Assembly: GCF_900142025.1 (NCBI RefSeq)
Contig: NZ_FQZM01000003.1
Span: 62,001-126,000 of the forward strand
Reading direction: 5' to 3'
From: Desulfofundulus thermosubterraneus DSM 16057
GTDB lineage: Bacteria > Bacillota > Desulfotomaculia > Desulfotomaculales > Desulfovirgulaceae
Length of the DNA: 64,000 bases
Part shown: piece by piece, positions 57,243 through 64,000 of the stretch
Numbering within the stretch: position 1 is the stretch's first letter
How the letters are laid out: each line of letters starts with the position of its first letter
The notes under the pieces: model-generated
Seen by the model: only the letters and a program-made list of their open reading frames with translations
Databases searched by the model: none
What the model was told of the DNA's origin: nothing
Made by a program: the position numbers and the translations under genes

Positions 57243-57476
57243 AAACTCGTCCGCCGCTTTTTTTTGACCCTCCCGGGTTGTCTTGATCGATTTTCACGGC
57301 CTTAGCGCCCTCCTTTCAAGCCTGATTTTGGACACGAAAGCCTTTACAGTCAATACAAGGAACATTGTCATGCGTTGTTGCTTTTTGTTCGGGAACTGTG
57401 AGCACAGGGGCATCCTGGTACCCATCTGCCTGCCCACGGGCCAGAAGCGGTGCAGGAGGGGTTATGTCCATGGAGG

Positions 57477-58334
57477 CTATTCACTGTAATACTTCCGGCA
57501 AATACTCTCCCTGTTTGACCGCACGTCCTCCAGGTAGGGCCATCTCTGGCGGACCTTGTTCACCCGGGACAGATCCAGGTCGAAGTAATATACCCCCGGT
57601 TCCCGGCCACAGGATAACAGGGTATACCCGTCGGGATAAGCCACAAAACTGTCCCCCTGCACTTCCCGGCCGTCGGGGTAGCTGGTCGCGGTATTGTTGG
57701 CTGCAACCACAAAAACGGTGTTCTCACAGGCCCGGGTGATGCCAACGCTTTGCCACAGGGGCATCCGGGCAGCCGGGATATTGGCCGGGTTCAAGATTAA
57801 CAATGCCCCCCTTAAGGCCAGGCTGCGCACTATTTCCGGGTACATAATATCCACACACACCACCACACCGAGAGGTGTGCCCCGGTGCCGGATCACGGGT
57901 AATAAAGTGCCAGGCTTTACATACTTCCTTTCGCCAATGGCCTGGGAGGGGAACTGTTTTTCAAAGAAAACGGGGGCGGACAGTTCACCACCCAGGATCA
58001 TACCCCGGGAAAATATGCCTCCCTCCGCCCGGACATACTGAGCCCCGGAAACCAACACGGGAGTGAGAGATGGGCTGCCGACAACATGAGGACCGTCCGG
58101 GATATACCCCCCGGACTTGCCCCGGGAGAGGATGGCTCCGTGGAATAACTTAACAATGATCTCCTGGTAATCATCCCAGTCGATCACTGTTGCTCCCAGC
58201 CAGTCCTCCGGGAGCAAAACCACATCTACATCCGCGGTAATTTCATCCAGAAACTTGTGCATTTGAGCGATGTTCTGATCAAGGTCTGTTCTATCCCTGG
58301 GGAATTGAACAATGGCCAGTTTTACCCAGGACAT
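57477..58334 (-). CDS. Carbon-nitrogen hydrolase (nitrilase superfamily)
   Basis: 285 residues. The catalytic Glu43 (LPEDW), Lys126 (FFEKQF) and Cys160 (VVVCVDIMYPE) are all present in the right order. The enzyme would hydrolyse an amide or nitrile through a Cys thioester. The family has many activities and the substrate cannot be assigned. It stands alone between the VapC-like gene and the DRG-like GTPase, separate from both by more than 50 bases. Confidence 0.88.
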   Translation of the reverse strand: MSWVKLAIVQFPRDRTDLDQNIAQMHKFLDEITADVDVVLLPEDWLGATVIDWDDYQEIIVKLFHGAILSRGKSGGYIPDGPHVVGSPSLTPVLVSGAQYVRAEGGIFSRGMILGGELSAPVFFEKQFPSQAIGERKYVKPGTLLPVIRHRGTPLGVVVCVDIMYPEIVRSLALRGALLILNPANIPAARMPLWQSVGITRACENTVFVVAANNTATSYPDGREVQGDSFVAYPDGYTLLSCGREPGVYYFDLDLSRVNKVRQRWPYLEDVRSNRESICRKYYSE

Positions 58335-58391
58335 TTTTTCCCTCCTTAGTGTAAATCGTGGCCAGCGTGGGGTTTTACCGGTGTTGGCTTT

Positions 58392-59369
58392 CTAGACTAG
58401 CAACTCCACGATATCTTTGTCCTGCAAGACGTACTCCTTTGGCACACTCTGGCCGGGAAAACGGGCCGACCCCCAGATGCGTGCTCCACGCAAGGTTTTC
58501 AAAAAATCTTTGTGAATGCTCCCGGCTAGATCCAGAATACTGCTGCCGCGGGGCAAAATAAAGGGGCGGGTGAGGTCCGGTTCTTTGCCCGGGGACCTGG
58601 TAAAAACGCGAATAACTTCCAGGGCTGAAAACAGCCTGGTTTTGAGCTGTTCCAGGTTGAGACCCGTTGCGGCAGAAACCGGTAATATTTCCAGGTCAGG
58701 CGGCAGCAGTTCTTGCAGCAGCGAAAGATTTTCCCTCCCTTCGGGCTGCTCCGCTTTGTTAGCAGCTATGATCAGGCGGTGAGGCGGCACGGCCCTAACC
58801 CCGTGGGGAATCTCACTGCGGACGATTTTGCGTTCGTTCAGCAGCCGCAGGGAGTTTTCCAATTGTTCTAAACAGTCACCCGCGCAGCTGTCAATCACCA
58901 GCAAAAGGGCGTCGGCGTTGCGCAGTAAACCGGCCAACCCGGGGGGAAACCCTTCGGCGGTAAGGGGCGGGGTGTCAACCAGCTGGATGTAAATTTCCTC
59001 GTAAGGCATCATGCCGCTAAAAGGAATAGTAGTGGTGAAGGGGTAGTCCGCCACCTTCACCCTGGCTCTGGTCAAAGCCCCGACCAGGGCTGATTTGCCG
59101 CTATTGGGATAACCCACCAGGGCCACCTGCCCGGCTCCCTGCTTTTCAATATGGAAGGGGTCGTGCCGGCTGAGGCTGGTTTTCTTTTGGCCTTCTTCCC
59201 GCAAGCGGGCCAGCCGGCGTTTAATATCGGCTTGCAGCTTCTCCGTACCCTTGTGCTTGGGGATTACGGCCAGCATTTCCTCCAGGGCGGCGATTTTTTC
59301 CTCAACGGTGGTGGCGTTGCGAAAAGCTTCTTCCGCGGCGTGATACTGGGGGGTCAGGTTGGCAGGCAC
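58392..59369 (-). CDS. DRG-like OBG-family GTPase with TGS domain
   Basis: 325 residues. An N-terminal helical region (about 1-65; ATTVEEKIAALEEMLAVIPKHKGTEKL) resembles that of DRG/Rbg proteins of archaea and eukaryotes. The P-loop GYPNSGKS is at 86-93, followed by ADYPFTTTIPFSGMM (switch) and VDTPPL (G3, with Pro instead of Gly). The C-terminal TGS domain ends VPKEYVLQDKDIVELLV. Such GTPases are translation-associated. In G3, DTPP replaces the usual DTPG, which may affect GTP hydrolysis. Confidence 0.85.
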   Translation of the reverse strand: MPANLTPQYHAAEEAFRNATTVEEKIAALEEMLAVIPKHKGTEKLQADIKRRLARLREEGQKKTSLSRHDPFHIEKQGAGQVALVGYPNSGKSALVGALTRARVKVADYPFTTTIPFSGMMPYEEIYIQLVDTPPLTAEGFPPGLAGLLRNADALLLVIDSCAGDCLEQLENSLRLLNERKIVRSEIPHGVRAVPPHRLIIAANKAEQPEGRENLSLLQELLPPDLEILPVSAATGLNLEQLKTRLFSALEVIRVFTRSPGKEPDLTRPFILPRGSSILDLAGSIHKDFLKTLRGARIWGSARFPGQSVPKEYVLQDKDIVELLV

Positions 59370-59499
59370 TGGCTATTCCCCCTTTTTAAAATATTAACAA
59401 CGGTTTGGCTTCAGTTTAGCTTAAAAACCGGGATAAGGCAATCCAGGGATGTTTGGGGGTTCACAGAAGTTGCTTTAAAACTTACCCGGCACCCCCCCC

Positions 59500-61986
59500 T
59501 TAAGCCGCCTGGCGCTGGCGGCCTGTTTTGACAAAGATGTGTTTTCCGTCGGTCCTTAAGATAACCGCCCCGTCCACGTCGGTGCGGTAGACACGCACCG
59601 GCATCCGGGCCAGGTATTCCAGCGTTTCCCGGGCGGGGTGCCCGAAATTGTTATGCCGCCCCACGGAAATCACCGCCACGGCCGGGTGGGTTTTTTCCAG
59701 GAAAGAGGGTAGCAGGTAACGGCTGCCGTGGTGGGGTATTTTGAGCACGGTACACCCCAGATTAATGCCTGCATCCATGATGGCCTGCTGGGCCTCCACT
59801 TCAATATCCCCGGTAAGCAACAGCACCTCTTCCCCGTAACATAGGCGCAGCACCAGGGAGGCATTATTCAAATCGGACCGGGTGCCTGAAAGCAGCGGGC
59901 GGGGTGGTCCCAGCACCCGAACATCCAGGGCCGGGTCAAGATGCAGGCGGTCCCCGGCCCCCGTTACCTTCACAGGCACACCCCGGGCGACCAGTCCGGC
60001 AATCAGAGCACTATAGGTTGACGGGACCTGTTCCGGAGATTTGCCGGTGGAAACGGAAATGTTTCCCGTCCTTCCTACCGGTGACACCAGGACCAAATCA
60101 ACCGGAAAGGCTTCGATCACCGCCCCCATTCCCCCGGCGTGATCCTCATGGGGATGGGTGATCACCAGCACGTCCAGGCGCCTGATGCCCAGCCGGCGCA
60201 GGTAGGGCACCACCACCTTCTCCCCTGCCCCTTCCCCCGAGTCCAATTCCCCCGGCCAGCCCCCGGTATCCACCAGCATGGTTTTGCCGCCGGGAGTCTG
60301 GACGAGAATACTGTCCCCCTGACCCACATCGATGAAATGGACCACCAGCTGGTTTTCCACGGAACTCTTGAACAGAAAGATGCTTATTAAAAGTCCTCCG
60401 CCCAGGAAAGCCACCGGCAATAAGCGGTGATGGCGGCTGAAAAACTGGGGCCAGAGAGCCCGTCTATCCTTGGAAACAAGCAAAACTCCCACAAACAGAA
60501 GTGGATACCAGGCCATCACCAGGAAAAAAGGCGGCGTGGGAACATAGATTACCGAACCGGGCAGGGCCCGGCAGAAGGAAACCAAACTTATAAAAACGTC
60601 CAGGAGCAGGGAGGTGCTGGTATTGATCAGGCCGGCCAGGGCAGGAGCAACCAAGCCCAGGAGGGCAGACACCGTCCCTAGGGCAAGGATCAACCCGGTG
60701 AGGGGTACTGCCACCAGATTGGTCAATAAGGATACCAGGGATATTAAATTGTAGTACCAGGCAATCAGGGGCAGGGTGGCCAGCTGGGCGGCCAGGGAAA
60801 CCCAGAGGGTTGCCCTTAACCACGTGTGCCGGATGATATTTTTCAACAGCCTGTCCAGTACCGGTCCCAGGTAGAGAATGCCCCAGGTGGCAGCAAAGGA
60901 AAGCTGAAAGCCGATGTCGTAAAGGGAGAGAGGCTTGGCCATGAGGCTGACCAGGGCGGCAGCGGCCAGGGTGGTAGGCCAGTCGCTGGCCCGGCCCAGG
61001 TGGTGGGCCCAGAGAAACATGAGGGCCATAAGGGTGGAACGGGTCACCGCCGGACCCAAACCACACAGAGTGGCGTAAAGAAGCAGTATCGCAGTACCGG
61101 TAGGAGCGGTAAGGGAAAGGGGCACGCGCAGCAACCTGACCAGGGCCAGCACCCCGGCCAGAACGAGGCCCACATGCAAGCCGCTGACGCTCAGGATGTG
61201 AACCACGCCGGATTCACTGAAAAGCTGCCAGGTTTTCCGGTCGATCATCCCCTGGTTGCCAAAGACAATGCCGTTTAAAAGGGCTGCTTTCTCCGGCGGC
61301 AGGGTAGCCCGGCTGACCGCGAGGAGTTTTTCCTTAACCCGCAGAACCGCCCGCACCACCTGGTGCCCGCCCACCCCAAGCTTGTTAATGGAAGCGGGAT
61401 CCCGCACCATGAGGACCGCACCGGCACCCCGGCGGGCCAGGTAGGCACGATAGTTAAATTCCCCGGGATTGCCCGCATCCGGGGGGCGGGTCAGCAAACC
61501 GTGCAGGCGCAGACGATCTCCGTATGAGTAAACGGGCCCCGGGGCGGGGGCCCGCACAAGCACCAGCGCCTGGAGCTCCCGGGCCTCCCGGCCCAGGGAA
61601 ATCCTATGCACATTCAGCCAGTAGTAAACCCGGTCCGAACGGACATCCGCCTCCTGGCTGACGGTGCCCTCCAAAGTCACCCAGTGTCCGGCATACTCAT
61701 CAAGGGCAGGGTTGACACGGCAGGCTGCCAGCGTGGCCCAGGCGAAACCCAGGGCCAGGAACAGGCTTAAAATGACCCACCGGTTAAAAGACCAGTGAAA
61801 AAAATACCCCAGCACCGCTGCAAAAAACAGAGCACAGCAAAGCAACAGGGCCGTGCTGGGGGGCAACTCCCAACAACCCGCCAGGAAGATGCCGGCTGCG
61901 AAAGCCAGGGTCAAATAGACCAAGGGCCTGGAAACCAACGACCACACCCCGAATGACATGTAGTAACAATACAAATTGTTCGCCAC
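59500..61986 (-). CDS. comEC: DNA internalisation competence protein ComEC/Rec2
   Basis: 828 residues, full length. It has an N-terminal membrane block and OB domain, a ComEC competence core with many membrane helices (FGNQGMIDRKTWQLFSESGVVHILSVSGLHVGLVLA), and a C-terminal metallo-beta-lactamase-like domain with HFIDVGQGDSILVQ and ITHPHEDHAGGMGAV. It makes the channel for incoming single-stranded DNA. The start at 61986 (GTG) is weakly supported; an ATG at 61959 is possible. Confidence 0.93.
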   Translation of the reverse strand: MANNLYCYYMSFGVWSLVSRPLVYLTLAFAAGIFLAGCWELPPSTALLLCCALFFAAVLGYFFHWSFNRWVILSLFLALGFAWATLAACRVNPALDEYAGHWVTLEGTVSQEADVRSDRVYYWLNVHRISLGREARELQALVLVRAPAPGPVYSYGDRLRLHGLLTRPPDAGNPGEFNYRAYLARRGAGAVLMVRDPASINKLGVGGHQVVRAVLRVKEKLLAVSRATLPPEKAALLNGIVFGNQGMIDRKTWQLFSESGVVHILSVSGLHVGLVLAGVLALVRLLRVPLSLTAPTGTAILLLYATLCGLGPAVTRSTLMALMFLWAHHLGRASDWPTTLAAAALVSLMAKPLSLYDIGFQLSFAATWGILYLGPVLDRLLKNIIRHTWLRATLWVSLAAQLATLPLIAWYYNLISLVSLLTNLVAVPLTGLILALGTVSALLGLVAPALAGLINTSTSLLLDVFISLVSFCRALPGSVIYVPTPPFFLVMAWYPLLFVGVLLVSKDRRALWPQFFSRHHRLLPVAFLGGGLLISIFLFKSSVENQLVVHFIDVGQGDSILVQTPGGKTMLVDTGGWPGELDSGEGAGEKVVVPYLRRLGIRRLDVLVITHPHEDHAGGMGAVIEAFPVDLVLVSPVGRTGNISVSTGKSPEQVPSTYSALIAGLVARGVPVKVTGAGDRLHLDPALDVRVLGPPRPLLSGTRSDLNNASLVLRLCYGEEVLLLTGDIEVEAQQAIMDAGINLGCTVLKIPHHGSRYLLPSFLEKTHPAVAVISVGRHNNFGHPARETLEYLARMPVRVYRTDVDGAVILRTDGKHIFVKTGRQRQAA

Positions 61987-62087
61987 TGCGTTCCATCTTC
62001 CTGTCGCCCAAAACTAAAGAGGCTGCGACCTCTTCACCCTGTCAACAGCCTCACTCGCCCCTATATCAGCAGGGTCAGGCTTTAACT

Positions 62088-62116
62088 AACAAAACAAGCC
62101 GGTTTTAAAAACCGGC
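62088..62116 (-). terminator. Terminator of the small 62.1 kb gene
   Basis: On the minus strand GCCGGTTTT and AAAACCGGC flank the stop codon region, followed by TTGTTTTGTT. The stem overlaps the end of the small gene at 62105. Confidence 0.65.
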
Positions 62117-62329
62117 AATTATTTCTCTTTGTTGCCAGTTTAACAGGGGTCTGGGCAGGGCCAGTGGGAGAGTCAACCAGGATAACGATAGTTCCCCACC
62201 TCTTCCCGGCGATTCTTCCCTATCCCATTGCTGTTCCTTTTCCAGAGGGCAGTACCATTCGACCAGGTAGGATAAGTCCCCTTTTTCTCTTAGCTTTTGA
62301 AAATTAATTCCGGCCGTCGCCACCTGCAC
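62105..62329 (-). CDS. Small protein of unknown function
   Basis: Up to 74 residues from the GTG at 62329, or 72 from the next GTG, which is better spaced from AAAGGGGG. The protein is Trp- and Leu-rich in its second half (LSLSWLTLPLALPRPLLNWQQREII) and charged in its first (GDLSYLVEWYCPLEKEQQW). It has its own good sigma-A promoter upstream and a terminator at its end, which favours a real transcript. No family is recognised. The middle of a 480-base gap between comEC and the spore gene is filled by it. Confidence 0.55.
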   Translation of the reverse strand: MQVATAGINFQKLREKGDLSYLVEWYCPLEKEQQWDREESPGRGGELSLSWLTLPLALPRPLLNWQQREIIAGF

Positions 62330-62371
62330 CAGCCCCCTTTGTTAAGAATATGTTAAATTTCTGTTAATATT

Positions 62372-62400
62372 ATATTAACTAATGGTTCCAAATGTGTCAA
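62372..62400 (-). promoter_or_regulatory. Sigma-A promoter of the small 62.1 kb gene
   Basis: TTGACA (62400-62395) and TAATAT (62377-62372) on the minus strand are separated by 17 bases. The spacing and match are nearly ideal. Confidence 0.7.
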
Positions 62401-62466
62401 TAACAAAAAAGCATCTTCTGTATAAGTAGCTAGCCGTCCGATGCATCCTAAAAAAGGGGTGATCAA

Positions 62467-62709
62467 ATGGGTCACAAGAAGGACAACGACAAGCTGCGTA
62501 CGGAAAGGCAACTGGATAGGCTTAAGTGGGAGACGGCCAAGGAACTGGGCCTGGAGGATGATCTGGCCAATGCCGGAGATGAGTTGACCGTGCGAGAAGC
62601 AGGCAAAATTGGCGGCAACATGGTGCGCAAGCTGGTGAAGGCCGGAGAAAAGGCGCTGGCCGAAGAAGGGGATCGCAAAGCTCGTTTGAACCTTCAGGAT
62701 GACCTTTAG
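62467..62709 (+). CDS. Alpha/beta-type small acid-soluble spore protein
   Basis: 80 residues. The SASP motif is present in two halves: LKWETAKELGLEDDL near the middle and LTVREAGKIGGNMVRKLV, which is the DNA-binding core. These proteins coat spore DNA and protect it from UV and heat. ATG at 62467 has a GGGGTGAT site. It is probably made in the forespore, though no sigma-G promoter was assigned with confidence. Confidence 0.88.
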   Translation: MGHKKDNDKLRTERQLDRLKWETAKELGLEDDLANAGDELTVREAGKIGGNMVRKLVKAGEKALAEEGDRKARLNLQDDL

Positions 62710-62729
62710 GTTGCATACAAATCTAAAAT

Positions 62730-62792
62730 ATCGCGTAACCAACCAGAGGGCGGTCACTCCTTAAGGCATCGCCGTCCCTGGTTTTGCGACAG
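62730..62792. repeat. Short relative of the inverted-repeat element (copy D)
   Basis: ATCGCGTAACCAACCAGAGGG on the left and CCCTGGTTTTGCGACAGT on the right are imperfect inverted ends, sharing ACTGTCGCAAAACC with copies A and B. The middle, GGCGGTCACTCCTTAAGG, resembles the flank of copy A (GGCGGTCGTCCCTTAAGG). The long GCACTCAC arms are missing, so this looks like a deleted or short form. Confidence 0.6.
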
Positions 62793-62821
62793 TTCCCGTG
62801 TGACGCGGTCAAAAACGTTTG

Positions 62822-62854
62822 AACCCGGCTGCTGAAGTGCCGGGTTGCTTTTTT
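62822..62854 (+). terminator. Terminator after the spore-protein gene
   Basis: AACCCGGC (62822-62829) and GCCGGGTT (62839-62846) form an eight-base-pair stem, followed by GCTTTTTT. It ends the plus-strand spore-protein transcript before the converging transglycosylase gene. Confidence 0.75.
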
Positions 62855-63566
62855 ACACCAAAAACTCATGTCTTGCTCCAGCTACCCGCTGCAGGTATTG
62901 CTGCGTTTCGCGGTAGGGGGGAATGCCGCCGTAGCGCTGCACCGCGCCCGGGCCGGCGTTGTACGCCGCCAGGGCCAGTTTGACATTGCCTCCGAAACGC
63001 TCCAGCAGGGATTTCAAATAACGGGCGCCCCCCTCCAGGTTTTCCCGGGGATCCCACGGGTTCCGCACCCCAAGGGCCGCGGCCGTGGCGGGCATGAGCT
63101 GCATTAATCCCTGCGCCCCGGCAGGGGAAAGGGCAAAGGGATTGAACCCCGATTCAACCTTGACCACTGCCTTGAGCAACGCCGGCTCTAAACCGTACTT
63201 TTCAGCCACATCGTTGATCAGGGCATCGAGCCCACCAGCTTCAGCCGGTGCACCGTTGTTCCCGCCGGAAGAAAAATTCCTTTGTCCATGTCCCTGTTGG
63301 GGAAGCAACGTATTAAAAATTGTCCACAGTGATGTCAAAAGTTCACTGCTACCCGCCGTCAGCAGGAAGAACGGCAAAAGATATTCCCTAATTTTGGGCT
63401 TGTCCAATTGCTTGCCCTTCTCCGCCCTCCCGTCCCCGGCGGACGATTCCAGGGCTGCTGCCAGCAGCAGGGCAAAGGACTGCCGGGGAGTATCGGGAGT
63501 CCCTACCGGAAAACCGGCCTGCCTGTTACTAATTTGAGGAAAAGGGTTTACCACGGGGACAAACAT
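62853..63566 (-). CDS. Lytic transglycosylase (SLT domain)
   Basis: About 237 residues. The first 120 residues are a low-complexity linker. The SLT domain shows the catalytic Glu in [20 protein letters not shown], then [15 protein letters not shown], and [21 protein letters not shown]. It cleaves the peptidoglycan glycan strand. ATG at 63566 has a GGAGG site eight bases upstream, better than 63581. No signal peptide is obvious in either form; a later membrane-like segment ([19 protein letters not shown]) may anchor it. Confidence 0.85.
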   Translation of the reverse strand: MFVPVVNPFPQISNRQAGFPVGTPDTPRQSFALLLAAALESSAGDGRAEKGKQLDKPKIREYLLPFFLLTAGSSELLTSLWTIFNTLLPQQGHGQRNFSSGGNNGAPAEAGGLDALINDVAEKYGLEPALLKAVVKVESGFNPFALSPAGAQGLMQLMPATAAALGVRNPWDPRENLEGGARYLKSLLERFGGNVKLALAAYNAGPGAVQRYGGIPPYRETQQYLQRVAGARHEFLV

Positions 63567-63650
63567 TGACCTTTCCTCCATTTATCTACAGCAATACTGG
63601 ACCACAAAGACAAAACGCGATAGGATACGTTCTCAGGGAAGACTTCAAAC

Positions 63651-64000
63651 CTAATATACCGTTATGTAATCCTTGAGCTGTTCAAACCTTTTATCCCCGA
63701 TGCCGGAAACATTCTTAATGTCCTCGGGCACTTTAAACGGCCCGTTGGTTTCCCGGTACTGGATGATGCGCTGGGCCAGGGAAGGCCCGATCCCGGGCAG
63801 GGTTTCCAGTTCCTTTTGATCGGCGGTGTTGATGTTTACCAGCGAACCGCTCCCGGTCGGCGATTTTCCATGCGGTTGAGCAAAAGGATTGTCGCGCAAG
63901 GTGGCATTAACAGGACCAGAACCCGGCATGTTCTGCAAAGGCACCGCGCCACCGGTTAAACCAGGTTGTTTTACCGGCACAACCAGCTTTTGCCCGTCGG
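63651..64000 (-). CDS. comEA: ComEA-like DNA-binding protein, 5' end outside the window
   Basis: The C-terminal part of ComEA is seen: a double helix-hairpin-helix (NINTADQKELETLPGIGPSLAQRII and FKVPEDIKNVSGIGDKRFEQLKD) that binds DNA. Upstream, GQKLVVPVK is the end of an SLBB domain, and the frame stays open to the window edge, so the gene is partial here. ComEA delivers DNA to ComEC, whose gene is about 1.7 kb downstream. Confidence 0.85.
   Translation of the reverse strand, partial: DGQKLVVPVKQPGLTGGAVPLQNMPGSGPVNATLRDNPFAQPHGKSPTGSGSLVNINTADQKELETLPGIGPSLAQRIIQYRETNGPFKVPEDIKNVSGIGDKRFEQLKDYITVY

Noticed and set aside
57243-57476. Small frames around 57.3-57.5 kb (for example CEHRGILVPICLPTGQKRC)
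   Set aside because: The cysteine-rich stretch suggested a zinc-binding peptide, but the frame runs into the opposing nitrilase gene, lacks a good start signal and matches nothing I know.

Overview
The window looks like a core chromosomal segment of an anaerobic, probably thermophilic, endospore-forming Firmicute related to Desulfotomaculum, Pelotomaculum or Carboxydothermus (inference). The support is spoIIP, an alpha/beta-type small acid-soluble spore protein, the Firmicute order lepA-hemW-hrcA-dnaK, GC-rich coding with many GTG and TTG starts, an archaeal-like group III chaperonin inside the heat-shock operon, and many ferredoxin-type proteins. No rRNA, tRNA, CRISPR array, prophage or intact insertion sequence was seen.

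Region 1 (1-8 kb): two fluoride-riboswitch-like aptamers, each overlapping an intrinsic terminator. One precedes a CPA2 cation/proton antiporter and a universal stress protein. The other precedes a dynamin-like GTPase and a HEAT-repeat protein. A CoA ligase, a hotdog thioesterase and a FabF-like ketosynthase follow. Region 2 (8-13 kb): an MFS transporter, a ChrB-like protein facing it, and a NfeD - FloA - repeat-protein membrane cluster.

Region 3 (13-31 kb, mostly minus strand): a housekeeping block. lepA and hemW lead into a CIRCE-controlled series hrcA - group III chaperonin - grpE - dnaK - dnaJ - prmA - rsmE - mtaB - HIT - rpsU. Upstream lie an m1A58-type tRNA methyltransferase, spoIIP, a holin-like protein, rpsT and holA. 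Region 4 (31-34 kb): molybdenum cofactor genes moaA, moaC, a MOSC protein and mobB, with a thiamine-binding protein.

Region 5 (34-47 kb): an amino-acid catabolic block. Five genes resemble a multi-subunit dye-linked proline dehydrogenase. They are followed by a P5C dehydrogenase and a sigma-54 activator, preceded by a good -24/-12 promoter candidate, and face a livKHMGF ABC transporter operon that carries a second sigma-54 activator. Together they could import and oxidise proline or related amino acids.

Region 6 (47.7-57 kb): an ACT protein and a PFL-family protein, then a decayed stretch. It holds an EamA transporter remnant, a tad/Flp pilus locus with frameshifts and internal deletions, broken DegS/DegU-like regulators, and a MazE/VapC-like module. 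Region 7 (57-64 kb): a nitrilase-family hydrolase, a DRG-like GTPase, comEC and comEA, a spore protein, a lytic transglycosylase and a small gene of unknown function. A dispersed inverted-repeat element occurs at least three times, with a fourth short relative.
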